Positions 1 to 8,655 are shown, counted from the first letter of the stretch. The stretch is 64,000 nucleotides of DNA from Bacillota bacterium (GCA_023391695.1 JAEWAK010000067.1:31708-95707); one strand, 5' to 3'. Translations and numbers: made by a program. Notes: generated from the sequence alone by a model not told the origin.

Positions 1-1824
1 TGTCCTCATCTCCAAAAGACCGGTGAATTCTTCCGGTTTTACAAATTCAAGAACAGCCTCCTTCGCCGCGTTAAGCCTTGTTTCAAATTCCTTTTTGTAC
101 TCCCTGGCTTTCATGCTGGCCTGAAGCATTTCTTCATTTATGGCATCCTTTTTTTCTTTTAACTTATTGAGTTCCGCTTCAGAGGGAGCTTCGCCGGAAA
201 TCCGTGCCGCCCTTGGGTGTTCTGCCGAACCGCATACCGGACAGGGTTTTCCTTCCTCCAGGGTCAATGCCAGGATTCCGGCCAGTTCCCTTAAGAAAGC
301 TTTTTGTTTTTCTTCATATTCCAGACTGCAGGCTGTATATCTTTCTTCCGTCCGGATATAGGTTTTCCGGTAATTCTCAACTGCTTCTTCTAAAAGGATT
401 AATTTTGATACTTCGGTTTCCAGCTGTTCCAGCCGGTTTCTTCCTGCCTGTTCCTTCTCCAGGGCATTCTGTAAGCCCAGGTACTGAACCGGGCTGTCTT
501 TGAGCGTATTCAGTTCCTCTGTTAAACTTACATATAATTGCTGCGTATCCATAACTTTTTCCGACAGTGTTTTCATATTTTCCTCCAACTGTCCGGCAGC
601 AGCGGAATAGGTTTTTTCTTCCTCCGTTAATTTTTTTAATTTATCATATTGAGGCAGGCATTCTTCCAGATTGCCGATATACAAGTTCAAATCATCCCGG
701 TAACCGATTTTTTGATATTCTTCATCAAATATTTTTTTTGCCGTTTTCAGCCTTTCTTCCGCCAGTGCTATGTCCTTTTTTGTATCTGCGGTTTTTACCG
801 ATAATTGATTTACCGTTATTTCTTCCCGTTTTTTGGCGTCTTCCAAAGGCTTTACATAAGTAAGCAGCTTTTGTCCTGTTTCTGCTTTTTTTTGCAAAGC
901 CTTTATTTCGCCTTTTCTTTCCTCCTGTTCAGTTTTTCTGGCCTGAAGCCTGTCTTTCTCATCCAAATCACTGTTAATGTTTTTCCCCGTTACTTCCTGT
1001 TTGATTAATTTATCTTTCGCCTTTTCCAGTTTCTGAATTTTTTCATTTACCTCATATAGAAGCTGATTATCTTCCACTATTATAAGCTCCAGGTACTGTA
1101 AGATACCCGGCAAATAATTTATGTTTTTCAGGCTTTTAAACTCCAGTATCTTTTGATAATGTTTCGAACTTTCTCCGCATTTAATTCCGTCAATGTATTG
1201 CAGGATGCTTTTTTCCATATCCTCATTTTCATTTTTCAGGTTTATTTCTTTTTCCCGCAGCCTGGCAGAAAAACGCTTAAAAAATTCCGTATTAAAGACC
1301 TTCTGCAAAATTTCATTTCTCTTATCATTATCTGCCAGGAGGAGCTCTAAAAATTCCCCCTGGGCTATCATGGCTATCTGCTTAAACTGGTCATATCCCA
1401 GTCCGCCAAGAATATCGGATAAGATACCTTTTACCTCATTCCTGCTGTCAATTTTTTTACCGTCCGGCAGCAGTATGGAAGCTCCTTTTTTCTGTTCTGC
1501 CATACCCTTACCCCTGTCACTCTTTCTGGTCTGGTCCGGATACCGGTTAATGACGTAGCGCCGGCCCTTGTGGGAGAATTCAAGAGTTACTTCCGTAAAT
1601 ACCTCAAGGGTTGCAAAATCACTCCTGACCGAATTGACTTCCCTGGTTAAACCGCTGGTTTTTTCAAACAAAGCATAGGAAATGGCGTCAAATATGGTTG
1701 TTTTCCCGGACCCGGTATCCCCGGATATTAAGAACAGGCCCGAACTGCCAAGTTTCTCAAAATCAATGACGGTGGTGCCGGAATAAGGTCCAAAGGCGCT
1801 CATGGTCAATTTTAACGGTTTCAT
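1..1824 (-). CDS. sbcC: Exonuclease subunit SbcC (Rad50-like), C-terminus outside window
   Basis: ATPase subunit of the SbcCD (Rad50-Mre11-like) nuclease, which processes DNA hairpins and protein-blocked ends. The frame is open from the ATG at 1822-1824 to base 1, giving 608 residues; the rest lies outside the window. Visible: N-terminal SMC/Rad50 ATPase opening (MKPLKLTMSAFGPY), a Walker A loop GDTGSGKTT near residue 35, a following Q-loop region, long Glu/Lys-rich coiled coil, and the zinc hook C-P-V-C at residues 528-531. The second coiled coil and the Walker B half are missing from view. Its start overlaps the sbcD stop by four bases (ATGA), so the pair is translationally coupled. Family identity is clear from the hook and P-loop. 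Confidence 0.95.
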   Translation of the reverse strand, partial: MKPLKLTMSAFGPYSGTTVIDFEKLGSSGLFLISGDTGSGKTTIFDAISYALFEKTSGLTREVNSVRSDFATLEVFTEVTLEFSHKGRRYVINRYPDQTRKSDRGKGMAEQKKGASILLPDGKKIDSRNEVKGILSDILGGLGYDQFKQIAMIAQGEFLELLLADNDKRNEILQKVFNTEFFKRFSARLREKEINLKNENEDMEKSILQYIDGIKCGESSKHYQKILEFKSLKNINYLPGILQYLELIIVEDNQLLYEVNEKIQKLEKAKDKLIKQEVTGKNINSDLDEKDRLQARKTEQEERKGEIKALQKKAETGQKLLTYVKPLEDAKKREEITVNQLSVKTADTKKDIALAEERLKTAKKIFDEEYQKIGYRDDLNLYIGNLEECLPQYDKLKKLTEEEKTYSAAAGQLEENMKTLSEKVMDTQQLYVSLTEELNTLKDSPVQYLGLQNALEKEQAGRNRLEQLETEVSKLILLEEAVENYRKTYIRTEERYTACSLEYEEKQKAFLRELAGILALTLEEGKPCPVCGSAEHPRAARISGEAPSEAELNKLKEKKDAINEEMLQASMKAREYKKEFETRLNAAKEAVLEFVKPEEFTGLLEMRT

Positions 1825-2975
1825 AAGGCCTCACCTCCCAGTTCCGTAAACAGATCCAATACTATTTTCTTCTGGCTATCATTCAGTTCCACATTATTCT
1901 GGTTGATATAAAATTCTTCGAATAGCTCCCTGGGGCTCCGATTGGCAACATCTCCGGAGGCGGAAGTCCTTGAATTCTCATTTACTCTGGTCTTCGCATT
2001 TTCCCTTTCCAATATCAGCACATTGCGGTATACCATCCGCAGTTTCCCCATGGGATCGTAAATATCTTCCTCATCGGTCAGAATAACGTGGATATAGTCC
2101 TCACAATTCATATCTGTATATTTTTCATCCCGGAGCAGGTTATCCAGTTTATCCCGGATGATCCGCATATCCCTCAGCGGATGCAGGGGAATCGGGGTTA
2201 CCGAAACCTGTCCTTTTTCCTTTAATTCAATACTGGTCACAGATTTTTTATGACTGCATTCGGAGAAAGAATATTTTAAAGGGGTACCGCAGTAGCGGAC
2301 CGTTTCCCTTCCGATTTTCTGTGGCCCGTGGATATGTCCCAGGGCTACATAATCAAAAGAGTCAAAGACCGAAACATCGATATTATCCAGTCCTCCGACG
2401 GATAAAATTTCCGAATCCGATTTCTCCGGTTCCACACCCTGGTTGGTGACGAACTGGTGGGCCACCAGGATATTTCTATGGCCTGTGTCAATCTGTGCCG
2501 CATCAATAACCGCTTTTACTGCTTTTTCATATGTATCAAGATCCATATCCTCGAAAAAATTTGATACCATGGAAGGCTTAATATAAGGAAGCAAATAAAT
2601 ATTAATCTTTCCAAAGTCATCCTCCAGGGTAATATGGTCCATAGCCCCTTTAAAGGTCCCTGCAATAAATATACGGTTCTTACCCATAATTTCTTTCCCG
2701 AAATTTAACCTCTCCGGGGAATCGTGGTTCCCGCTGATGATAAATACGTTTACCCTGCGTAATTCTAACTTTGTAAGAAAATCATCAAATACATTTACCG
2801 CATTAGCCGGTGGCACACTTCTGTCATATATGTCCCCTGCAATAAAAATCCCGTCGGGCTTTATCTCATCCACAATTCCGATTATTTCATTCAATATATG
2901 TATCTGATCTTCGGTAAAATCCGTTTCCCTGAACTTTTTGCCGATATGAAGATCGGATATATGTAAAAACTTCAT
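1821..2975 (-). CDS. sbcD: Exonuclease subunit SbcD (Mre11-like)
   Basis: Metallophosphoesterase nuclease subunit of SbcCD. The start at 2975 (MKFLHISDLHIGK) is chosen because GGAGG lies six bases upstream and because the metal-ligand motif DLHIG must be near the N-terminus; a longer frame to 3059 adds 28 unlikely residues. Phosphoesterase motifs follow in order: D-x-H, GDIYDR, SGNHDS, and GHIHG. Length is 384 residues, usual for the family. First gene of the sbcDC operon; its last bases overlap sbcC by 4 nt. The C-terminal part (about residues 280-384) corresponds to the SbcC-contacting region and is less conserved. Confidence 0.95.
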   Translation of the reverse strand: MKFLHISDLHIGKKFRETDFTEDQIHILNEIIGIVDEIKPDGIFIAGDIYDRSVPPANAVNVFDDFLTKLELRRVNVFIISGNHDSPERLNFGKEIMGKNRIFIAGTFKGAMDHITLEDDFGKINIYLLPYIKPSMVSNFFEDMDLDTYEKAVKAVIDAAQIDTGHRNILVAHQFVTNQGVEPEKSDSEILSVGGLDNIDVSVFDSFDYVALGHIHGPQKIGRETVRYCGTPLKYSFSECSHKKSVTSIELKEKGQVSVTPIPLHPLRDMRIIRDKLDNLLRDEKYTDMNCEDYIHVILTDEEDIYDPMGKLRMVYRNVLILERENAKTRVNENSRTSASGDVANRSPRELFEEFYINQNNVELNDSQKKIVLDLFTELGGEAL

Positions 2976-3091
2976 GTTAATTCCTCCATTCCTGCACATT
3001 TTTACGCTTCTGAAGTCCGTATTTATGGAATCTTGTCCTGTGTTTTTATCATATATCACATAAAAAAGATAAACAAGTAAAAGTTAATGGA

Positions 3092-3296
3092 ATGAGAATA
3101 TCTACTCATTTGGAAAATCCAGATACAAGGGCATTTTACGATGAACCACGCGATAAAACCTTTACTGGGCGCGAAACCGGAGCATTGGGAGGATGTACTT
3201 ATAAGGATATTTTCAATCGGAAATCTTGATTTGCAGAGATTTGATACGAGACAACAGACTATTTCAGAACTATGGTCGGCCATAGATAAAAATTGA
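3092..3296 (+). other. Two short overlapping plus-strand frames, likely relic
   Basis: Two short frames overlap here: 3092-3229 (45 aa) and 3141-3296 (51 aa). The second reads as ordinary soluble protein with an ending FDTRQQTISELWSAIDKN. Neither has a convincing ribosome site. The minus-strand frame over the same bases (3056-3283) looks like their shadow. The pair probably marks a frameshifted small gene. No family recognised. Confidence 0.3.
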
Positions 3297-3325
3297 AGAA
3301 AAAATAGGCTTTAAAGATAAGCTTC

Positions 3326-3592
3326 ATGCAAAAAAACTTCTATGATAATAATACCCAGCCATTTTACGATGTTACTTATATTAAAGACGGAACAGTATAT
3401 GTGGATATTGACAGGTTACTTTCATTAAAGACGGAAGATATGTATGAATGGTTTTACGAAGTGGCCGATATGGCCAGAACAAACTCTAATATGACTTATC
3501 CGAAGTTGCCTTCCAAACTTCTGATAAAAGGCGGTGCTCTTTACCGCCGTGCATCAGACTATAGGAACATGCTTTTAGTTCCTATAGTATAA
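3326..3592 (+). CDS. Hypothetical 88-residue protein
   Basis: An 88-codon frame starting MQKNFYDNNTQPFYDVTYI. Composition is protein-like: acidic and aromatic, with a patch DIDRLLSLKTEDMYEWFYE that would form an amphipathic helix. The ribosome site is weak. It follows the short relic frames just upstream on the same strand and is the only plausible small plus-strand gene in the first 12 kb. No family recognised; it could be a decayed phage or plasmid gene. Function unknown. Confidence 0.4.
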   Translation: MQKNFYDNNTQPFYDVTYIKDGTVYVDIDRLLSLKTEDMYEWFYEVADMARTNSNMTYPKLPSKLLIKGGALYRRASDYRNMLLVPIV

Positions 3593-3659
3593 AATTATCG
3601 ACTAAAAAGAACATGAAATCAATAAAGGAAAGGATTTGAAACCCTTAACGCATATGCTT

Positions 3660-3705
3660 AATACTGGCTTGGCAGAATATGACAACCCCCTGTCAAGTCA
3701 GTATT
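3660..3705. terminator. Hairpin downstream of tcdA
   Basis: Inverted repeat with arms AATACTGGCTTGGCAG and CTGTCAAGTCAGTATT, 14 of 16 pairs matched. It lies between the end of the 88-residue plus-strand frame and the end of tcdA, so it could terminate either. There is no clean T-run, so the call is weak. Confidence 0.4.
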
Positions 3706-3740
3706 AAAATTACTTTATTTAAGTTATCCGGTATGCAATC

Positions 3741-4499
3741 TTAATGAACACCGGTTATATCCTTAATTACTTCACCGGCAATAATAAGACCTGCTACGGA
3801 AGGCACGAAGGCATTGCTTCCGGGGATCTGTCTGCGCTCCGTACATTTTCTCTGGGCACCGGGAGGACAGATACAGTTACTCCTGCAGCTGATGGACATA
3901 TCTTCCAGGGGCTGTCTCGCGGGTTCCCTGGAATAAACCACCTTTAGTTTTTTCACTCCCCGGACTCTTAGTTCCTTGCGCATGACTTTGGCTAACGGAC
4001 AGACAGAAGTTTTATAAATATCCGTTACTTCAAACCTGGTGGGGTCCAGCTTATTCCCTGCACCCATGCAGCTGATAATGGACACACTGTTTTGGTTTGC
4101 CCTCATAATCAGTTCAATCTTTCCCGTAACCGTGTCAATTGCATCTACGATATAAGTGTATTCCGAAAAATCATATTGATCCGCTACCTCAGGGGTATAG
4201 AAGGTCTGGTGGGTGTTCACCACCGCCTGGGGATTAATTTCTAAGATTCTCTCTTTCATTACTTCAACCTTATACTTGCCCACCGTTTTTCTCGTTGCTA
4301 TAATCTGCCTGTTAATATTGGTAAGGCATACTTTATCATCATCAAATAAATCAAAGGTCCCGATACCGCTTCTGGCCAGTGCTTCCGCCGTATACCCTCC
4401 GACACCGCCGATACCAAATATAGCTACCCGTGACTGGCTTAACTTTTCCATTGCTTCCCCGCCAAATAGAAGCTCTGTCCTTGAAAACTGATTTAACAT
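3741..4499 (-). CDS. tcdA: tRNA threonylcarbamoyladenosine dehydratase (E1/ThiF family)
   Basis: ATP-dependent enzyme that cyclises t6A37 of tRNA to ct6A. Start chosen at 4499 (MLNQFSRTELLFG), with an AGGAG site upstream; the frame extends 22 codons further but those are atypical. Features: nucleotide-binding GIGGVGG near residue 30, the acidic strand LFDDDKVCLTNINRQ that binds ATP and Mg, DAIDTVTGK, and a C-terminal PSVAGLIIAGEV helix typical of YgdL/TcdA. Length 252 aa, close to E. coli TcdA. Stands alone between the sbcDC operon and a glycosyltransferase. A generic ThiF/MoeB protein is the alternative, but there is no rhodanese or ThiS neighbour. Confidence 0.88.
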   Translation of the reverse strand: MLNQFSRTELLFGGEAMEKLSQSRVAIFGIGGVGGYTAEALARSGIGTFDLFDDDKVCLTNINRQIIATRKTVGKYKVEVMKERILEINPQAVVNTHQTFYTPEVADQYDFSEYTYIVDAIDTVTGKIELIMRANQNSVSIISCMGAGNKLDPTRFEVTDIYKTSVCPLAKVMRKELRVRGVKKLKVVYSREPARQPLEDMSISCRSNCICPPGAQRKCTERRQIPGSNAFVPSVAGLIIAGEVIKDITGVH

Positions 4500-4722
4500 G
4501 CGGATACTCCTGTTCTGTTCTATCGATAAAATCCTAATATTAGAATCACAAATCGGATATTCCATTGCTCGCTTGTAAGGTTAAAACCTATTCTGGATCA
4601 CCGGTTATTTAACCTGAAATATCATAGCATTTTATCCCTCCCATGTCAACCGGGACTTTCACTGCACCATTAATTCCTATAGGCTTCTATCATAACAAAC
4701 CGGCAGGCTTCCTCTTCTCTCT

Positions 4723-5640
4723 TCAGTTACTGTTTTCAACATAATAATTCATATTCTCCATTGCCCAATCCTTGTTATATGCATGGGCCGCCATTGAACC
4801 TGGATCGTATATGGATGCGCAATAGGCAGTTCTTTGTCCTGCTGCGAGTTCTCTGAAAAACTCCAGGTATTTCCATTTGAATTTGTTAACAAAAGGTTCA
4901 TTTTTATAGGAATTACTATGAATACTAAAACAGGTATTGTTAACCTTATCCTGTCTGCAGTATCCCTGTACCGTGCATTGTGCACAGGGTAAATTCTGTG
5001 TCATATCTATATCGATCAGAGGAATCATATTCACATCAGTCATATAACCCACCTTAAAACCGGTATAGTGTGCAACTCTTGGACAAAGCTCTGCATCGCC
5101 ATAACAGGTTTCTTCGCTCCAATAGCCTATCTGCTGTATTAATTCAGGCCTCATACCCATGCAGCACCCATGAACAAAATCCAGAACCACATCTACAAAA
5201 CAATTTGTAAGTTCAAGATAGGTAATACCGTAAATTGACTTGGGAATTACCGGCGGATATATCGGGGCGTATGGCGCAGTCCTCTGAACTCCCAGTAATC
5301 CTACCTCCGGAAATGTATTAAATACCGCCATGAAGCGTGTAAGCCAATCCCTCGTTCTTATAACAACATCACTGTCAACAGAGAAAAAATATTGATCAGG
5401 CCTTCTCTTAGAGAGATTCAGGTTTAACGCGAATACTGGTCCCGAATTAACAGGCAGCCGTGTTTTTGACTTGATACGGCTGTCGTTTAATGTTTGAAGA
5501 TATTCCCACGTATCATCCTTGGAATTGCTGTCAATGATATGCATTTCAAAATCTTCCGGTGTATCGAGTATGGACCTTAAGCTTTTTGCCGTCAGGCCCA
5601 TACGATTAAATGTAATATAACTTAAAAAAGGTGGAACCAT
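4723..5640 (-). CDS. Glycosyltransferase family 2-like protein
   Basis: GT-A fold glycosyltransferase. Near the N-terminus a beta-strand FLSYITFNR is followed by MHIIDSNSKDDTWEYL, the usual nucleotide-sugar binding stretch. The metal-binding DxD-type motif is FFSVDSD near residue 95. A second half has GCCMGMRPELIQQIG and CYGDAELCPRV, resembling the acceptor-site and [E/D]D region of GT2. Several cysteines cluster in CAQCTVQGYC. No membrane segment, so probably cytosolic. Start at 5640 follows AAAGGG; an alternative start lies six codons upstream at 5658. Single gene; acceptor unknown. Confidence 0.75.
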   Translation of the reverse strand: MVPPFLSYITFNRMGLTAKSLRSILDTPEDFEMHIIDSNSKDDTWEYLQTLNDSRIKSKTRLPVNSGPVFALNLNLSKRRPDQYFFSVDSDVVIRTRDWLTRFMAVFNTFPEVGLLGVQRTAPYAPIYPPVIPKSIYGITYLELTNCFVDVVLDFVHGCCMGMRPELIQQIGYWSEETCYGDAELCPRVAHYTGFKVGYMTDVNMIPLIDIDMTQNLPCAQCTVQGYCRQDKVNNTCFSIHSNSYKNEPFVNKFKWKYLEFFRELAAGQRTAYCASIYDPGSMAAHAYNKDWAMENMNYYVENSN

Positions 5641-5845
5641 ATAATCAACCCTTTCCATAAAATTTTTAATCTCAATCTATTTTATGTCAGCTGTAATAAA
5701 CAGTTACCACTTTATTCTATAATAAAATATAAAATATTACATTTTACAAGTTTTTTTGATAATTCCCATTACTTACTCACCTTAACCGACTGTTTTATAA
5801 TTTTTTTCACCGGGTTGATTCCGGAATTCAATTTCATGTATTTTT

Positions 5846-6433
5846 TTAAATCATTTTCTGAAATAACCCGTCTTCATTACAATATAAATACACCATTCCA
5901 TGTCCTTCTTTTTTAAAACGGACCTCACAATTCTGTTCAGGATATAGTTTAACCAGGTAACTCCTGTCGCCTGTTACATAACCTACAAAGGATATAAAAT
6001 GTTTTTTCGTCATTGGATGGTCTGTTATCTTTATATAATATTCGTTATCAACTATTTCACATGTAATAGTATGTTTATTGTCCTCTTTATTCACCTTCAG
6101 TTCTTTTATTTTTTTTCCGCAACATGCAATTTCCGTAGTGCCCGTACTGGTTATAATGTTTCCGCAATTAGAACACACATAAAATTTTAAATGTTTCAAA
6201 TTTCCATTACTTAGCGTATTACAAGCGGCTATACCGGACAGCAGCACTTTGGCATCTATCTCCAAAAGATCTGCCAAATCGCTTAGTATCCGGACATCCG
6301 GACACCCGGTTCCTCTTTCCCACTTGGAGACAGCCTTATCACTGACATTTAATCTGGCTGCCACTTCCTTTTGGGTATAACCCTTTTCTTTTCTTGCTTC
6401 TGCGATAAGCTCTCCGCTTTTCTTATAATCCAT
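5846..6433 (-). CDS. XRE-family regulator fused to a desulfoferrodoxin-like domain
   Basis: 195 residues. Residues 8-62 form a Cro/CI helix-turn-helix (YTQKEVAARLNVSDKAVSKWERG). Residues 84-112 look like a desulforedoxin Fe(Cys)4 site: C87, C90 and the pair C104-C105. Residues 113-195 resemble the superoxide reductase domain: H121, H139 in HPM, H145 and C185 fall at iron-ligand positions, but the last His of the CNxHG motif is Asp188 and the usual Glu before the first His is Asn. An iron or oxidant sensor is a reasonable inference; enzymatic superoxide reduction is doubtful. Start at 6433 chosen over 6463 because it places the HTH normally. Confidence 0.8.
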   Translation of the reverse strand: MDYKKSGELIAEARKEKGYTQKEVAARLNVSDKAVSKWERGTGCPDVRILSDLADLLEIDAKVLLSGIAACNTLSNGNLKHLKFYVCSNCGNIITSTGTTEIACCGKKIKELKVNKEDNKHTITCEIVDNEYYIKITDHPMTKKHFISFVGYVTGDRSYLVKLYPEQNCEVRFKKEGHGMVYLYCNEDGLFQKMI

Positions 6434-6473
6434 TGTTTCCCTGCCTTTCAGTCCGGACATCAAAAGTCCATAT

Positions 6474-6818
6474 TTAAATATACTTTTTATTGATACAATT
6501 TTCTGTCACCAATTCCCTTAATACCAGTAAATCCTCCGTATAGTCCGCCTTAGCCTCATCCTCATCATAGTCCAGTTCAGCCAGAATGGACTGTTCGAAT
6601 TCCTTCTTCCCATACCTTTTCCATTCCTCCTGTAATTCCCTGTCTTTAAACATACCCGAATCCAGTTTAAATAAGTTGCCATTCATAGTTCCCTTCAGAT
6701 TTGGAGTAATGCCGATATACTTTTTACCTGTTACCGAATTTTCTATTTGATATACGCCCATACAGGGTTTACTGTTTTTATAAGCTTCCTTTAACTGTTT
6801 TTTTCGATTGCTGTCCAT
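6474..6818 (-). CDS. GIY-YIG domain small protein
   Basis: 114 aa. The GIY-YIG nuclease signature appears as GVYQIENS followed by KKYIGIT about ten residues later, starting near residue 21. A downstream E (WKRYGKKEFEQSIL) fits the family layout. Such small proteins are common in Firmicutes and mostly uncharacterised. It sits 11 bases before the stop-side neighbour XRE-desulfoferrodoxin gene on the same strand, so the two could be cotranscribed, with this one first. Biochemical role unknown; nuclease activity is only inferred from the fold. Confidence 0.75.
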   Translation of the reverse strand: MDSNRKKQLKEAYKNSKPCMGVYQIENSVTGKKYIGITPNLKGTMNGNLFKLDSGMFKDRELQEEWKRYGKKEFEQSILAELDYDEDEAKADYTEDLLVLRELVTENCINKKYI

Positions 6819-6929
6819 ACTTTACCTCCTGTTCTGTTCTATTATAAAGTATAAACAAGAAAGGCTTTATTAGCAATCTACGCTCCGTAGAATCTGAGCC
6901 AATTAACGCAAAAAGGATTGAGAAAATAC

Positions 6930-7052
6930 TTATTCCCAATCCTCTGCATCCATTCTTCTATTAAAGTAAGTTATGACCTGTTCGGCTATCGTGCCAGGAT
7001 ACGCAATCCCATTCTGCTTACAGATTTCCAGGGCGTCCTGATCATACCGGTT
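6930..7052 (-). pseudogene. 40-codon open tail in frame with the DUF3793 gene after its stop
   Basis: Directly after the TAA of the DUF3793 gene the same frame stays open for 40 codons to a TAA at 6930-6932, encoding a credible peptide ending VITYFNRRMDAEDWE. It has no start codon. It may be the 3' relic of a separate gene, or a fusion partner lost to the stop. Function unknown. Confidence 0.4.
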
Positions 7053-7670
7053 TTATGCAGACATAACGATATCCCTTAAATCCCTCCCTGTAAAAAATAA
7101 ATCCATTGCTTCATCCCTTAATTTCCGGAACTGTTCAAAGGTTTTTCCCGCTTCTTCAACATTATGGTATACTTTCCAATATCCGCATAGCATATAATTT
7201 TCACCTTTGTTTTTTATAAATTCCTCCACATCAATAATCGGATACCCCAAAAAGATACCTACTTCGTGGGGAAACTCCGAACCCTTATTCTTTTTAAACT
7301 CCTGGAACCTGGATTTAAAATGGATCAGATTATATTCAAAATTATCCGTTCCCTTCCGGTAACCATTCTCTTTTAATATGACATTTTGATAATGCCTGCT
7401 TAATACTTCGTTTAATAATTCCGCATAATACAGGATAATATAATACGTATTTTCACTTTCATATAATACCTCATAGCTGCATTTAAATTGTTCCGCTTCC
7501 TGAGCGAGTATATTAAAAAATGTGTTCTTATCCTCTATATACTTTTTATGAAAACTCACCAGACTGGAAGGTTTTGTTTTTAATAAGGTGGGCATACAGC
7601 TGTTGGCAAAAGTAAATATCACGTAAGAGGTTACTTTGTCTTTTCTCATATTAAAAATATCATCGCTCAT
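7053..7670 (-). CDS. DUF3793 family protein
   Basis: 205 aa from an ATG at 7670 preceded by GGAGG. The diagnostic stretch is FPHEVGIFLGYPIIDVEEF followed by GYWKVYHN, which I recognise from DUF3793. Function of the family is unknown; members are often found near iron or haem genes. Two Fur-like 15-mers lie upstream at 7717-7731 and 7783-7797, supporting iron control. Soluble, no signal peptide. A frame extension to 7763 is rejected because it would read through the promoter. Transcribed alone; the neighbouring XRE-desulfoferrodoxin gene may belong to the same iron/oxidant theme. Confidence 0.8.
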   Translation of the reverse strand: MSDDIFNMRKDKVTSYVIFTFANSCMPTLLKTKPSSLVSFHKKYIEDKNTFFNILAQEAEQFKCSYEVLYESENTYYIILYYAELLNEVLSRHYQNVILKENGYRKGTDNFEYNLIHFKSRFQEFKKNKGSEFPHEVGIFLGYPIIDVEEFIKNKGENYMLCGYWKVYHNVEEAGKTFEQFRKLRDEAMDLFFTGRDLRDIVMSA

Positions 7671-7716
7671 AAAACATCCTCCAGGCCACAAAACAAATCG
7701 AATAACATTTTGTTTT

Positions 7717-7731
7717 TGAAAACGATTCTCA
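7717..7731. promoter_or_regulatory. Fur-like box, promoter-proximal
   Basis: TGAAAACGATTCTCA matches the 7-1-7 Fur/PerR consensus TGATAAT-N-ATTATCA at 11 of 14 arm positions. It lies 47 bases upstream of the DUF3793 start. A single box would be weak; a better one lies 51 bases further out. Confidence 0.6.
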
Positions 7732-7782
7732 TTTAGGTAATTCCATCTTAAATGAGCCCACAATAATTGTCAATAAAGTTTT

Positions 7783-7797
7783 TGAGAACTATTATCA
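7783..7797. promoter_or_regulatory. Fur-like box, distal
   Basis: TGAGAACTATTATCA has a perfect right arm ATTATCA and five of seven in the left arm of the 7-1-7 Fur consensus. Together with the proximal box it suggests iron- or peroxide-responsive repression of the DUF3793 gene. PerR and Fur sites cannot be told apart from sequence alone. Confidence 0.65.
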
Positions 7798-8002
7798 ATT
7801 ACTATTCCGTTTCTTTAATTTTGACTTTAGCATTAGTTTTTGCACTTTTTATTAAATTATGAATCTCCCCGCCAATTTACTTTCCGGTAAGAATTTCCTG
7901 TTCGAGAACAAAGCGTAATATACCCATATATTTGCTCCCAAATGCGGCCGGCATAACCGGCACTTTCATAATGCGCGTGTTTGTATTCTGCCTGAAGAAC
8001 GC

Positions 8003-8081
8003 AAAAAGGGGCTGTTGAAAAATAGTTTTCAACAACCCAATCCTTTTCATAGAATAACTTAAGCTATTTTATAACAGCCCC
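8003..8081. repeat. MITE-like inverted-repeat element, copy A
   Basis: About 79 bp beginning AAAAAGGGGCTGTTGAAA and ending ATAACAGCCCC, with the inner sequence CCCAATCCTTTTCATAGA shared almost exactly with copy B at 12741-12868. Arms are imperfect here. It sits just beyond the 3' end of msrA and could also act as its terminator. No coding capacity. Confidence 0.65.
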
Positions 8082-8112
8082 AACAAAAACACCTTATTCT
8101 AAGTCTGCAAAT

Positions 8113-8649
8113 TCACACTCTGCCCGTATCAACCGCAGTTTTCGCTTTTTCAAACTTGTCGGCCCCGATATGGCAGTAGCCGCCTGGGTTTTTGTCCAGG
8201 TACTTCTGGTGGTATTCTTCTGCCAGATAATAATTTTTTAAAGGGAGTACCTCAATGGCAATCGGTTTATCATACTTCATTTGAAGTTCTGCAATGGAGT
8301 CCTTAATTACCTCTAAATCGCTGTCATCAATATAATAGATTCCGGTTCGGTATTGTGTGCCGGTATCGGCTCCCTGCTTATTAACGGAAGTAGGGTTGAT
8401 CACATCATAATAAAGTGTCAGGATAAAGGAAAGACTTATCACCTGGGTGTCATATTCAACTCTTACCGTCTCCGCATGTCCTGTATTATTATGGCACACT
8501 TCTTCGTAGGATGGATTCTCGGTATTGCCATTGGCATAACCCACATCCGTTTTTATAATTCCCTTTATACCGGATAAATACTTTTCGGTTCCCCAAAAAC
8601 ATCCTCCGGCTAAATATATAATTTTGTTCAAATTACTTTTTTGCGGCAT
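8113..8649 (-). CDS. msrA: Peptide-methionine (S)-S-oxide reductase
   Basis: Repairs methionine-S-sulfoxide in proteins. The active-site motif GCFWGTE occurs near residue 16, its Cys being the nucleophile. GYANGNTENPSYEEV, the acidic patch and the YHQKYL stretch complete the family pattern. The usual C-terminal resolving cysteine is not evident; GGYCHIG carries one candidate. Length 178 aa is normal. Start at 8649 has AAGGAG seven bases upstream; the Met two codons earlier is too close to it. MsrB is not fused and not adjacent. Monocistronic. Confidence 0.95.
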   Translation of the reverse strand: MPQKSNLNKIIYLAGGCFWGTEKYLSGIKGIIKTDVGYANGNTENPSYEEVCHNNTGHAETVRVEYDTQVISLSFILTLYYDVINPTSVNKQGADTGTQYRTGIYYIDDSDLEVIKDSIAELQMKYDKPIAIEVLPLKNYYLAEEYHQKYLDKNPGGYCHIGADKFEKAKTAVDTGRV

Positions 8650-8655
8650 TATCAT

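Noticed and set aside
140..1558. Several plus-strand frames of 65-121 codons across this stretch
   Set aside because: They are antisense shadows of sbcC, whose Walker A and zinc-hook motifs are clear in the minus frame.
3056..3283. 75-codon minus-strand frame
   Set aside because: It lies opposite protein-like plus-strand frames, has no ribosome site and runs into the sbcD promoter.
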